Below are positions 26,501 to 41,500 of a stretch of DNA of 64,000 nt, piece by piece. Position numbers and translations under genes: made by a program. The first letter of the stretch is position 1. Each line of letters starts with the position of its first letter. A model generated the notes under the pieces. The model was not told the origin of the DNA and searched no databases. It was given only the letters and a program-made list of their open reading frames with translations. Origin of the DNA: Xestospongia muta. Its lineage: Eukaryota > Porifera > Demospongiae > Haplosclerida > Petrosiidae. The stretch is taken from positions 315,001 through 379,000 of the forward strand of contig OY848924.1 in assembly GCA_963693285.1 (NCBI GenBank), given 5' to 3'.

Positions 26501-29500
26501 TATTTAAGCAGAAAACAATCATTTAGCTTATTAAATTCTATTACTTAAAGACAAACATGGATAGGTTATTCAGCATTAAACATTGTTACATTACTTGAAT
26601 TGTGACATGATACCATAGAAGTTGAAAGTGCTGATAAGATCCTTAGACTTATGAAGTGATATACAGAACTATATCCAGATATTGTGCTGACATCACTTTG
26701 AACTTCTATGATATCAAGCCACAAATGTGTTATTGCCCAACCTCTCTTTATTTGTTAATAGAGGGTGTGACATGACATTTAATTTCTCAATGTAAAGCAT
26801 TATTCCCAGACAAGCTAGATCCTTCATATTCTGGAAATTATTGCAAGAATGAAGGTTTGCATAAATTTTGAAGTCAACATAAGGTCTATGTATAGGTTAT
26901 TGCCCAACCATTCTTTTTGCTATATACAAACAGTACAAAAGTCATAACAGTAACTAACCTATTTTCTGAGCTTCAGTAACTTTAACAAGATCTTCTTGAC
27001 CATCTACAAGAAATGATTTAAAATGAACATAAAATTTGTCAATGTATGTAATAGACCAAAATCCAATGCAAAGTATTATATTATATTATAATCATAAACC
27101 AAACTATAACAAGGATATGATTTTTGTTAGTCATTTTTCTGCTAGTCCACCCATTTCCCTGATGCAAAATATATATAGTGCTATACCATATATCGGGAAA
27201 TATCTGCGTTGCTAAATTTTTGCGAATTTCACAAATTTAACTCCATCGTAAAAATATCCCTCGTCAATTTCTCACAATTATGGGTGTGGCAAATGGTTAC
27301 GCAAAAAATTCGATTATGGGTGTGGCAAATAGTTAGTAAAACTAATAGTAACCACATGGCTCTCTTTAGATATTTCAAGAAGGAAGAACGTTTTCCTGAT
27401 CTTTTAGAACCACTATCAACTAAAGTTCTGTCTTCTACATTGGACGTCCATACCTCTTTATAAACATGGTATCAGGAGTCTATCTCGAACATCTCCATTG
27501 TCGAGTGCAGGTGTGACAAAACATGTTTAGGGTGTGGTCAAACGGTAATAATTGCAAGTGGATGAAAACATGGTGTAAATTCGGAAAATTTATATTCGTG
27601 AAAAACCACAATTTCACCAATTCGCAAAAATATCCCAACGTGAAAGTTTTCCGATATATTGTATATAGTCTGTATGTCATGTGACAAGTACATGACATAA
27701 TATGTGAGTCAGCCATGAATAATTTACTAAGAATTAAAGAGTGACATCTAAGACTATTTTAACCCACTCTCAAGTGAGATGAGGGTTTATTTATACTTCT
27801 TGTCAGGTGTACCAATATAAATTTGGGACGTATTTGAAAATATAATTGAACAATCACTATTAAATTTACAAGTTATCATAACATAACCCTTAAGAGCATT
27901 TGTCTGCTAATTTAATCACTCATATCTTTTTCTAATTCTCTGATCGAAACTATTTGTACGGCCATGTAAGAACTATAAGAATAGTTGCTGCTTTTTACTA
28001 CTCACACAAATGCCATAAGTGTTAGCAACAAGCAAGTGCTCATGAATTTAGAAGTTACTTTTTCAGTGCTAATGTATGGTCAATTTACTCTATTACAAAC
28101 ACATGATTAACAATTTCATTACATTGCAAATTTTAAAGCTCACCAGTAGTCTGGAGATTAGTACTTTTAGTCAAATCTGTGCTTCCTTCCATTTTTTGAG
28201 TTTCTATGAGGACAAGATGATACAAATAATTAAATTTTAAATGACATGAATTTACAAATCTCATGGAAAGTTCAATATTAAACCTTATTTTCAAATAATG
28301 GACTATGACAGTTGCTAAAATCTACCAGAAAAACACTTGATTTTGATCTTTTCCAGTGAAGCATTGCTTCCCAACATGGTAATACAAATACCTTAAAATA
28401 GTTTCTCCTTCAACAGCTAATGTAATACAAACAGACAAGACTAAATGTTGTAGCAAACATTTGTGTCATATATAATTATACTTTGAATTTGGCAGCTGGA
28501 AAGTCAAGTGACTTTAACTACATTACTGTTCTAAAAATAGGAGGTGATTATTGACCACCAATAAAGGTGTTGAGCAACACTTTAAAGCCAATTAAATATG
28601 CTATAAACAGTTATACATATCACTGTGTATATTTTTTATTAGTTATCAAATGTTACACCTGCAACACTCAAATCCAAGTAGTATATACTTCTACCTTGGT
28701 GTATATGTTAAGTAACATTAATTTAAGAACATACTATGTAACTCGAGCCTTTTTTTAAGCTAAATACAGTAAGTATGTTTGTTTTAAGTAAATAATATGG
28801 TTTACTTTCTCTATTGTATACATTATGTATTTAGACAAACATAATGACATTAACTTACCAGTAATAGTCTTACTATTGTCAATGATAGTTTTATCAACAC
28901 TTTCATCTTCTGCTGTAAGTGAAGAACATAAAGTAGCTAGTAATTTAGGAACTATTGAAATAATGTCTAAAGTTTTAATGTTATGAATAAAACTATCTAG
29001 TCAATTCGGGTGTGGCTCAGAAAATTGCTAACTTACTAATAGTCACTATATTATAATCAAATATGTACAAACTTGATAGAATTAATAATGTACATCATCT
29101 TACCACTAATTATAGTCATGATGAACTTACCACTAACAGTGTTACTGTCCTCAGTAATAGACTCACTAACTCTTTCATCCACATCTATATTGCGAAGGAT
29201 ATAAAGTAATTTAATTAGTCATTTAATAATCATTATGTAATCATGTACAGGTTAAGTAATATGAGCTTACCATCACTTTGTTTGTCAGTTGTGTTTTTGT
29301 CTGTTTGTGTTACATCTTCTATAAAATTATAACATAAAATAAACATAGAATATATTAGTATATATATGTACCATTATTATGTTGACACTAGAGTGGATTA
29401 GAAATTACTAAACTTAATACACTATATCTAATAAATAAATATAAACTTAAAGTGTTGTAGATAATTATTATAGTAATAAAGAATATATTGTTTTGTTAAT

Positions 29501-32500
29501 AAACCAATTACTAGATACAGTATATATTTGAGGTACATGCATTTATCAGATAAACACATTTTAACAATATCTTACCAGTAGTGGTCAATAACTCCAAGAT
29601 ATCATCGTCACAAATGTCACTAGTTTCCTTTGTCATGGCTACATAAATAATATCATAAAATAACTATGATGATTACTAGCTTACAAAGACAATGATAAGT
29701 AAAGTATCATTATTTTTAAGAAATCTAATAAAGGCATAATTGGGACACTTACATTTAAAAAAAATTTCCATCTCTGTCATAACTGATTTATTTTCAATAG
29801 GTGGACTTTCTATTGTCTGCAAAATTGTATTCCAAGTGACAACAGGTTTAGGCATTGTATCCATCCAAAGTTGTAGTACTTCGGAAAGTTTTTCAATGTC
29901 ACTTGAAGTCCTGCTTTGTAAAGAGGCCAGGTATTTGTTTTTAATTTCAAGACGTTCACCAATAATTTTCCATTGGAAAGCAATATCTGACATTAGTTTT
30001 AGGAGATCACATTTCTTTGGAGGTTTTGCTATCAAATGGGAAAGACCAGAGTCATCAGTGACAACAATGTATATGTATAGACACTATAAATATAACAACG
30101 TTTTCACTGTATACACACCAATTACATGTACCTATCACTATCCAAATGTTGTCCTTAGGTACATATAATACACATTGAAACGTAAATCATACCTTTTAGA
30201 AACGAAATATTTGTAGATTGAAGGCGATCTTTAGAGACTTTCATTATCTCATCATGTGTCAAAGGTTGACTTGAAAGAACCTTAAATTCAATAGAATACA
30301 TCTCTTGAAATAATGGGTCACAGGTAATCATAATGTATTAATAAAGTATAATTAACTGTGTTCACATATAAAGATGTATAGGCTCATATATCATATAATA
30401 ATGAAGACACATATTAGGTTTAATATACTACTGTAACTTACCAAAGGATTTTGTCCATGGAAAAAACTGTAGTCATTGAGATGACTTGTGACAGCAGAAT
30501 AGGTGCTACCTTTGGATGTATTATAAGATGACATTATACTGGGAGCAAATTCTTGTATGTGTTGAAGAAATCTCTCTGGAATAACTTGATTGGTTTTACT
30601 AGTGGAGAATAAGGCATGGATGACTGCTGGTGCAAGGGAGATGTATGGCTCATGTGGACAAACATGTTTAACATTGACTGGACTGTCTTGAACTTCATTA
30701 TGGTCAAATATTTCCTCATTAACTAGCATTCCTCGAGCTACATTATTTACTCTGTAGAGTATTCGTTCAGAAATGGCCTTACCACGGATGTCAGCTAATG
30801 ATCCAGGAGGGATGATGTACTCTTCAATTTTACATGCACAAAACTGCTTTTGAAGAGACAGAACCAGTTTTATAACAGAGCAACATATTTTTTGACTTTC
30901 AACTCCTTTGTCATTGGAAACAAATACAGTAACACATCTGTTATTATCTGTCACTTCCACTACTACATCATTACTATGTTTCCAATATATACCATTCTTC
31001 CAAACTGTACAACGACGATTCAACTGCTGAATAGAATTTTTGTCTAATTTACCAACTTTACGGTGACGAGGAAGGGAATATAGATATGCTAATCGAAGCA
31101 AAAGAACGTGAAGAAAGCGAACAGAGAGAAATTGAAATCGATTAGGACAATACAAGCACCAACCAAATCCACTTTTGAAATGCTCATTTAAATCTGAAGG
31201 AGGCTCAGTGGTGATGAGAGCTGGAAAAAAAAGAACGTCAACATTAGAAACATCATCTGATGAAGACAGGTTGGTAGTAATAGCATTCAGTGTGTCTGAA
31301 TCAATAGCATGACAAAATTCCATGCTTATTAAAAAATCAATAAGCATATTTGTATCATATGTTGGAAAGAGCTCTTGTAAAACAGAAACATGGACAATAC
31401 CAGTGTTGCTAGAGGTTGGTATAGGAAGACGCTTGATGTTCTGATTAAAAAGAACACCATTAACTTCAGCAAGGAGGCTTGATTTATTGATTACAATCCA
31501 ACTATTAGACACTATTTTATTTCTCAGAAACAGAACAAGACCTTTGTTACTGAGAATTGACAAGTAGTCAAACAAAACTGTTTCATCTGAAGGGAGGGAT
31601 GGATCACCAAGAGCTTTTAGGCTTTCAATAAGCTCATTAATGCTAATAGCTACTTTCTGTAGCTTTTGGAGGTAGGCATAATGCACATGGCAATAATAAC
31701 TAATGCTATCAGATGTATCATGAACAGCCTTACAACTTTCACGAAGGTGAACAATAAATTCAGGGAAACCTTTCCCACCTGGGCGATGACACTCCATGGC
31801 AACAAAACCTCTATACTCTTGTTTACGGATGGCATCTTTAACAACATAATTGACATGCAACTTGAATTCATCGTAATTACCAGTAAATTGATCAGCATAG
31901 CTTCCAACGACAATTACTTGAGAAGGTTTAGTTAAAATAGCGCAAACATTTTCAATAAAGTTAAACCAGTAATACAACTGATTCTCAAAGTAGTCAAAAC
32001 CTTTGGTTGAATCTATCACTACTGTAAAAACTGCAGGAGTTCTCAACATAAGATTCTCCAGCACAGCTGCATGACTACTGTAATATTCTTGATGACCAGC
32101 GAAATCATAAAGAATAATATTGCCAACTTCATGACTACGAACATTATGATAGTTAATACCGGCAGTTTCCAATTGCACACCTTCAACACATTGAGAAGGG
32201 TTGTAGTGATAATCAGAAGGTTTATCAGCTCGATATATAATGCATTGGGCTAATGAACTCTTTCCAGCTGTCATGTTTCCACAAAAAAATACTTTTCTAT
32301 ATGAATCAACTGGAAAGTCTTGACGACTTTTCTCAAATGGTTCAAACATCTTCAATATTTCTAATCTGCTTGGATCATATAGTCGGACTTCTTCTAGTGG
32401 TGTATTGTGACGATTGTTATGAGCAAGTGGATTGACTTTTCCAGTGTGAAGAAGATATGAAATCACATCTACTTTACTGTTTGCACAAGCAAGATGTAAT

Positions 32501-35500
32501 AGAGAGTCCCCATTCTGTAAAGAATGAAGAAATACAATTATATTTATTATTAATGCAATCTAGATTATACATGTATCATAGATAAATAATGTTATATAAT
32601 CTCCTAATAGAGCAACAATGAAATTTCTTCAAATAGTTTTGTTATTTTAAAGTTAATTTCATAATACAAGTTACAAGTTATACCAAGAAGCACCCTAAAC
32701 CCTAAACCCTAATAAATTGATTCATAAATAAATATTGTCATTGATTGATATAACGACAACAGGTTATGTTTGACACATTGTAGGCAAATATCAAAATTTT
32801 ATTTTTGATTATTGTTCTTGGAACATCTTTTGCCAAAAATATGTTATCAAAATATTGGACAGTCTGGATAAGAGTGAGGTTGATATCAATATTGAAGACA
32901 ATATTAAATGTCATACTTCAAAGGAATAGCTCATAAGTAACTATAATATGACTTACATAATCTGTAGCATTTATGTCAGCTTGTCCCTCTTCAATTAATA
33001 AATTTAGAACATCAACATGACCCTTCTGTGCTGCATAATGTGCTGCTGTTCTACGATCCTAGAAAACAAAAGAGGAAAAGTTATTCAATTACAAAAAGTA
33101 CAGGAACTATCATACAATAAACTATATAGTCAATATAACAGTCATCAATACAGATAATCATAGCTATTGTATTATCATGTCAAACCTGACCAATGACAGG
33201 GACATAAAAAGACATAGAAACTATCTAAGATATTAAATGAGTGTCAGTTTACTATAAACATTGTCATCAATAATAAACTAGGTCATTTAGGTCACAAACG
33301 TATCATAACTACCACACTTATAATGATTATCAATTCTATTAACATGATGTAAATATTTAAACTTGACTTTATAACTAACATTTAAAAGGTATAGGGTTTC
33401 TAAGTATTATAACCTATGAGAAGATGTTCTATGGAGATTTCATTGTAATATATTATGAAAGTTAAATGTTTGTTATTGCTAATATAAAATAAAGTGACCT
33501 TTTTAAATGTAATCATAAAGTCATTTTGTATAATAACTAACAAATAGTTTCCTGTCCTGATTGATTATTGTAATATTACTTTATTATTTTATAAACCACA
33601 CCCACTGATATGCAATATAGTGCTAGTCTTTCTATGAGAAGAGAGATTATTCTTCAATAATCTTAAGCTGTTGGCAACCAATTGCGATATATCTCAAGTA
33701 TGCCATCAATGTTAAGGTTTAATTTTTAAGGGGAGGGGTCTAGTTATATTAGTAACCATAGGTAATTTAGATGTGTTAAGGATAGCTCCAGATAAGACAT
33801 ATTGTTCCATGACATTACTCTTTGTCCATCAGAATTAAGGGGTAACTGTGTATTCTCAATGTAACCACTAGTTTATTATAATAGCAATGTCTATTACATG
33901 TTAATATATTCAGGATATAGGGAGCTTAACATCTAGTGAGTAACATATATCCATGGATGACATAAGCTTATTCAACATCCATAATGTATGCTCCATTCTT
34001 CTTATTGTCACTATGAAGTACATGTAATGAAAATAACAAACTACAACTACCACAGATATATTAATTAATTTATAAAAGTTTAATCATAAGAAACAACTGG
34101 GACTATAGTACTGATGGGTGATTAACTGGTTTAGTGATTAAGCTTTGACTGCAAGTCTAGTAACAGTATAAAACTATAGTATAATGTTAATGATATAATG
34201 TCTACAATCATCAGAGCAGTTTGACACAAATGGCAGAACATACTAGTGGCACCTCTGTGAATACCAAGATCATTGCCAACTATATGTACTACTATTATAA
34301 CAGACCACACCTACTAATACCTGACACTGACTGTCTTTGTTAATCCTTTACTAACAAGAATTTGAACAACAGGTCAATGTAGAAATTACTAACAGCCACA
34401 CCCATAACATTCTATATCTATTAAATACTGATTTAAATCTAGTAACATGTAATAATCTCTACAAACAATATACACTGACCTTGCCATAAATGTTGGGATC
34501 GGCATTAGCGTTTAACAATAGTTGTACAATATCACAGTAACCTCCTTCTGATGCGAAATGTAGAGCTGTTTGCTGACCCTAGGGGAAGTACGCAAATATT
34601 TATTGTTAATTATAATAGCATTAAATTTTATAGAATATTATAATATATACCAATAATAAAATGGACCTCTTATTAAAATTTAAACAGGATTAAAATTATA
34701 AAAATTGTCCTAAAATGCTTAAGGATGTATTGGTATTGCATATATTTATTAGTTTATAAACATTTAGTGATAAGAAACAACTGACAGTATTATATTAATA
34801 CAAGTATTAGCCCTGGTGGATCTAGGGGGGTGCCTGTGTACTCCAGGTACCTCCTTTTTATTCTCTAATAATATTCATAGTCAATCATCAAGTTGCATCC
34901 TGTGATAAAAATTATTACTTTAACAATATTCATAGCAAATTCTTGCAACCACAACTTACAAAGCTATACCTGATGTTTTATTGACATTACTGTCTTGTGA
35001 TTAAAAAGGTGTGTCTATGAATAATGAATAAATTAATTTTTATTAGGCTTGAAATTTTTGCACCATGCTTCCCACATGGTCTGTGCACCCTCTATATCTA
35101 CACTGTGGATCCACTGATGATTAGTATAACAATTGTAACACCTGCTCTGAAAGATATGAGTAATAATTTATTTTTGGATCATGGCTACCATTATTATTAA
35201 CTACATGATATGTAGGGCTTGTTTGTTTATTATTATGTAATGTATTTTAAAACATAACTCATAAGATATAAATTTGGTCATGTAATTTCTACAAACTTTC
35301 TTGTTTAGATTTGTATACAATACATCATTACACAGGACATGAAAACACAGTCATATACTAGATATAATAACAAATGTGACTTTGATATCTATCTTTACTA
35401 TATTATTTCTAACATAATTTCTATATACTTAGGTTCTATTAATTTCTATCTTGACATTCCAAGTAATACGTTCAGCCAATCAAATTTCAATAACTACATG

Positions 35501-38500
35501 TTTGATGGCAGATAAGAAACTTATCAAGGCTGTTCGTTGTTTTCCTTACTTGTGGCAAGTATCAGGCAAAAGCTATAAGGATGTAAGAACAAGAGAAAAT
35601 GCATGGAAGAAAGATGCTAGCCAAATAATTAAAGAAACAGTGAACAGAAATAATATACTTTTGTTATGCTATTTTGAATTGTCTTATCATGACTTGTTGG
35701 AGCCGTTGAGTAAATACAGGATGTACCTACAGTTTTCTTTGTTTCTGTTGTCTTCTTTGTCATCTGTAAAGTAAAGCAAGCAGCAACACTTCAGTCTCCA
35801 TGACGAGGGTGGAGTTTAGTTCACATACATCCTGTTGTTTATATGAACAGCATTGACACTGCACTATGTAACTCAACACCAAGAATGTGATGTGACACAT
35901 ATACAAGTTTAGTTTTGTGAACCCACCTTATATCAATAAATACAAATCTACTAGTTTACAAATAAAATAATAGTCTTTTGATAAACTTGAATTTGGCAAA
36001 AAGTTGTACTAATAGTACAAGGTTAGTAGGAAGTGTGACAAAATGTCAAAATAGTCTATTAATTAAAGTTGTGGGTTAAAAAGTCCTTGTTCATTAACAT
36101 TGTATGATAATGTCAATAAAGTAAATGATAGAGAAGTCTTATGGAAATAGGAAAAGAGAGATTAAACCACTTTCTAGATGAAACAATGTCTGTAATTGAT
36201 CTCCTTTGTTATAGAATATATTACTTTAAAAAGTAAACACTAACAAACAACAGTAATTTATTACTATTTAATCAGTGTACTAACCTCCTCCTCATTACTA
36301 CTCAGCTGAACATTGACATTAGCACCTGATGTAAGGGCTAGAGTTACATTTTCTATATCACCATTATAAGCTGAAATCAAAAGTAAGTGATCCTGTTAAA
36401 ATAAATAATATATTATAACTGTGACATGTACCCACATATAATTAGGTCATGTTTATAATATATCATAACATATAAGATCACTATGTCCATGTCATCATAT
36501 ACAGTAAATATATTATTACATTTATCACTTACATTTCTAACTTGGTCCATATCTCTTGCTCCAAAAGAACATAAGAGCTTAACAATGTTATCATGACCAT
36601 ACCAGTATGCTAGATGAAGTGGACTATGTCCCAACTAAAAAATGAAATAAATTGTTTAATAATAATAATAGATTAAACTTGTTAAAGTGGACATATATAG
36701 AAATATACATACACACATGGTCCAAAACAATCTTAGGACTGATCAGGTTTATTTCATGTAAGAACACATTAATGTTTTATATATTGTTTTACATATTAGG
36801 TTTATTATATTTTCCAGTCATATTAGTAATTGTTATATATCAAACAACAAATGAGAGCTACTTTGTCCCACCCACACAAATACATTGAAAATTAATTACA
36901 TGGCATGAAAAGGTTAACTTAATTGTATTCATTACATTGACTTTGATCTATATCCTGTCCTACTAGACAGGTAGTACTACATATATGTACATGTAGTAGA
37001 GATAATAAATGAAATATAAACTATATACAATACACACTGACCTTGTTATAAATGTTAGGATTTGCATTTGACTGTAGCAGCAACTGGACTATCTCAGTGT
37101 AACCACTATCTGAGGCTAAATGCAAAGCTGTATCGTCATTCTAATAATAAAACAACAAAGAATGTGAATGAAAATATGACTACTACAATATTTAAAATAC
37201 TACAGTAAGAGAATATAACTAAGTCTGGTAATCAGTTATAGTATAGTGAAGATATCACAGCAATGTTGAACATCATACTATAGAGTTAGTAACAGTTTAA
37301 AAATATGTGTACACAGATGAAGTATTGAGTTTGTTGATGACAGAATTAGTCTAATTCTTTGTCTATTAAAGCAAAACAACAATGAAAAATGAAAGGCACT
37401 AAAGTGCCGAACCTCGCTGCAGTTTCTAAGTTATTTATTAATCCTATGCCAGCTTAGGCCCAGCTATGATGTTGTTATTCCAAGAAAATTAATTAACATT
37501 CCAGAAGGTGTGGTTATAAAATGGTAAGCTTTGTCATTCTGTATATGCTCATTATTGTTGCTTGATTTCTAGCTGTGCCATGTTTGTGAAGCAGTAACTG
37601 AGTAAGTGATAGTATCATTCAATTGCCAAGCAAGATTAAGTGCTAATTTCATGATGAAAAGTTTCTACGAGTCTGTTTTTCTTGATGTTCTTGATACAAC
37701 TGTTGTAAAGTCCACATGTTGTTCTAGTTGTTGCTAAACGTTGGTAGCTGCTAACGCTTTGGTTGCCAAGTTATAGCAGTTCAAAAAAAACAACCCCGGT
37801 ACAGACACACACACACACACACACAAACAGACTACAGTACCCTCGCTATGCGGCCATGCACAGTGAGGTTAAATATAAACTATATATAATACACACTGAC
37901 CTTGTTATTAATGTTAGGATCTGCATTTGACTGTAGCAGCAACTGGACTACCTCAGTGTGACCATTACGTAAGGCTATATGCAAAGCTGTATTATCATCC
38001 TAATAATAAAACAACAAAGAATGTGAATGAAAATATGACTACTACAATATTTAAAAGACTACAGTAAGAGAATATAAGTAAGTCTGGTAATCAGTTATAG
38101 TATAGTGAAGATATCACAGCAATGTTGAACATCATACTATAGAGTTAGTAACAGTTTAAAAATATAAGTGTACACAGATGAAGTATTGACTTTGTTGATG
38201 ACAGAATTAGTTTAATTCCTTGTCTATTACAACAATACAACAATGAAAAATGAAAGACAATAAAGTGCTGAACCTCGCTGCAGTTTCTAAGTTATTTATA
38301 AATCCTATGCCAGCTTAGGCCCAGCTATGATGTTGTTATTGCAAGAAAATTAATTAACATGCAAGAAGGTGTGGTTATAAAATGGTAAGCTTTGTCATTC
38401 TGTATATGCTCATTATTGTTGCTTGATTTCTAGCTGTGCCATATTTGTGAAGCAGTAACTGAGTTTTCAGTGCTTGGAGACGTTTTCTGAATGCGTTACT

Positions 38501-41500
38501 TCGCTCCAAGTCCACAAAACATTTTTCAGAACTTTTCTAACAATTGGTTCGACCAACAGCCTTCTGTCTTTCTGATCCGCATTCCTCTGAGATTGTTAAC
38601 AACATACTAAAAAATCTCCACGTTAAGTTTTTTTACTTTTCGAGAAACGGCACTTGACCTCTGCAGCCTGAAAATTCTTTTGCGAGTTTTAAGCTTCTGT
38701 TTTTCTTGATGTTCTTGATACTACTGTTGTAAAGTCCACATGTTTTTCTATTCATTGCTAAACGTTGGTAGCTGCTAATGCTTTGGTTGCCAAGTTATAG
38801 CAGTTCAAAAAAAACAACCCCGGTACAGACACACACACACACAAACAGACTACAGTACCCTCGCTATGCGGCCACGCACAGTGAGGTTAAATATAAACTA
38901 TATACAATACACACTGACCTTGTTATTAATGTTAGGATTTGCATTTGACTGTAGCAGCAACTGGACTACCTCAATGCAACCATTATGTGAGGCTATATGC
39001 AAAGCTGTATTATCATTCTAATAATAAAACAACAAAGAATGTGAATGAAAATATGACTACTACAATATTTAAAAGACTACAGTAAGAGAATATAACTAAG
39101 TCTGGTAATCAGTTATAGTATAGTGAAGATATCACAGCAATGTTGAACATCATACTATAGAGTTAGTAACAGTTTAAAAATATATGTGTACACAGATGAA
39201 GTATTGACTTTGTTGATGACAGAATTAGTCTAATTCCTTGTCTATTACAACAATACAACAACATTGTTTATTGTGGTATCTAGATATAGTAAGTTCATAA
39301 CATAGAAGTCAAATTATACATTGAGCTGTGGATTCTTATTATGTACTGTGGCTTTGAGTATCATACTTTGGTTTTCAATTGTTGGTATCTACACACAAAC
39401 TATTACAATGTCCTAGTGTTTTCATCATCATATTGATTCCTATATTACAATGTTATGACATATACAGTATAGCTCATTAGGTTTTGAATATTTTATGATA
39501 AAAAATATTATTCAAACATTAAATCTTGTATATCTGACGTCTCATAAAAATATTATATTGTTTTTTAAATAAACATATAATTGTGAAATTAATGAGCTAT
39601 CATTTACTAGAAAAGAGTCATATATTATAATAAGATATAACTTACTCTATCTTTCTCTTTAGCATTCACATTAGCATTCTTCTTTAAAGCTTCTTTCACT
39701 ATATCTACTAGTCCACACATAGCAGCTGCTAACAATATTTCATCCTAAGAAATCACAATAAGTAAATACAGATAATGTACATTATAATAAATACAACAGT
39801 ATATACTAGGAATACACATGTACATAAATGTCACATGACCCAGATTTCATCAACCAGAAGCTCCATTATTAACTATGTATAAAGTACATGACCATGTACA
39901 GTGTTATATAACTATATCCAACATATTAAAGTACACTTTATTTATCTGAAATGATTTCAAGACATTAATACTAACATTCACTAATAGATAGATAAAGATC
40001 TACTTTATAACGAAAGATTTACAGTGCTACCATAGGGTTAATATGGATAGCTAGTCAAAGACAATTTAGTCATTGTTTATACTCTGTCCGAGTTGAGTTG
40101 GGCCCTTCATTAAAAAAAAGCTATTGTATGCATGGAATATAAGGTGAGATATTTTCTCACCTAATCAAGTGCAATTAGCGCTGAATACATTTTAATATTA
40201 TTCATTGTTTGTTCACGTGAATGTCATGCACACAAACCACGTTTTCTCTCGTGGTCGTGAAAATGCAGAGTAAAAAAGACTGAATCACAAACAAAGGAGG
40301 TTGTTGTGAATGTCTATGGCTATTTCGAGGAAGTCAGCAGGCGTCAACAGACTCAAGGACCTCTTAAAGAAATATCTGATGCCACAGGAGTTTCATGTAC
40401 CAGCATCAAGAGGCTACTGATAGTTCTGATGACAAATAGTTGTAGATATTCTTAGTCTTTCTTCTTTGTTAAAAGGGTTTTTTGAGAACCACAGTGGCTT
40501 TATAGCTGCCTAAAATCGCAAAAGATAATACTTGATTATTATTTTAATAATAATAATTGTTATAATAGAACATTTGTTCATATAATTAGAACTGTAATTT
40601 TGAATTGCCATGTGACAAACGACTGACTTCTAAAGGTGAAAAGCGATTTTTGTTATATCCTCGAAGGTGTGTAATTTGAAGTATGCTGAAGGTATGCCAT
40701 TGAAAATGTATGGAATTTTTTAGTTTGCTATTTTCTCGTAGCACTAGACAGCCAAAGTTTATATATAAAATGCATGTTTGTGAGCTCAATTGATTGGTAC
40801 AAGTTCCATGTAGATAGCACGTAAAACAGCAAAGTTATTTACATGTCTGGGTGGCTCAACTCAACTCGGACAGAGTATAGAAAATTAGAAATATATTCAG
40901 TCCAGTTCATCTTCTTCTCAAAAAAGCCTTAACAAATTGATACCCAAACTAAGGATAAATAAAAGCCTGGTAAATATGAAATACTAAAATAAACTCACTA
41001 AACCATTTTACAACCTCTTCAAGTGGGCATTAACCTTTACATAAGGTCTATTGAATTTTATTAGTTATAAATAAACATTCCTGTGGTTACATGTTCTGAA
41101 ACCAATTAATTACATACCTAAACATGACAGATATACAAACATTTACCTAGTGCTAAGACACTCAGTAATATATCTTGACTTTAATTAATGTAATTGTAAA
41201 TGTTATATGAAGTCAATTGGTAACACTGTTGTATCTTAGTGTTATATGATATGTTTTAAACTAATGATTTAATGATAGTTACTAGCTATAGAAACTAATA
41301 TTAAAAGAAAGGTAGTGTGGAGATAAACAGAACATAGGTACACAAAAATTATATTAGTAAAGGTCATAATAATTATCCATTAAATGTATTGTTATGTGTA
41401 TAAGGACTTGGGCATTAAATAGGAGACATTTTAATGTAAGTATGTACATGTACATAATATCAATGTAACAATCAAACACTTGAGTTATACTAAATATTGA

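Noticed and set aside
32692..32714. Telomere-like CCCTAAA repeats
   Set aside because: Only about two and a half units, inside an intron where the paralogous copies read CCCTAAAGCCTTAACC; ordinary sequence drift, not a telomere or interstitial telomeric array.
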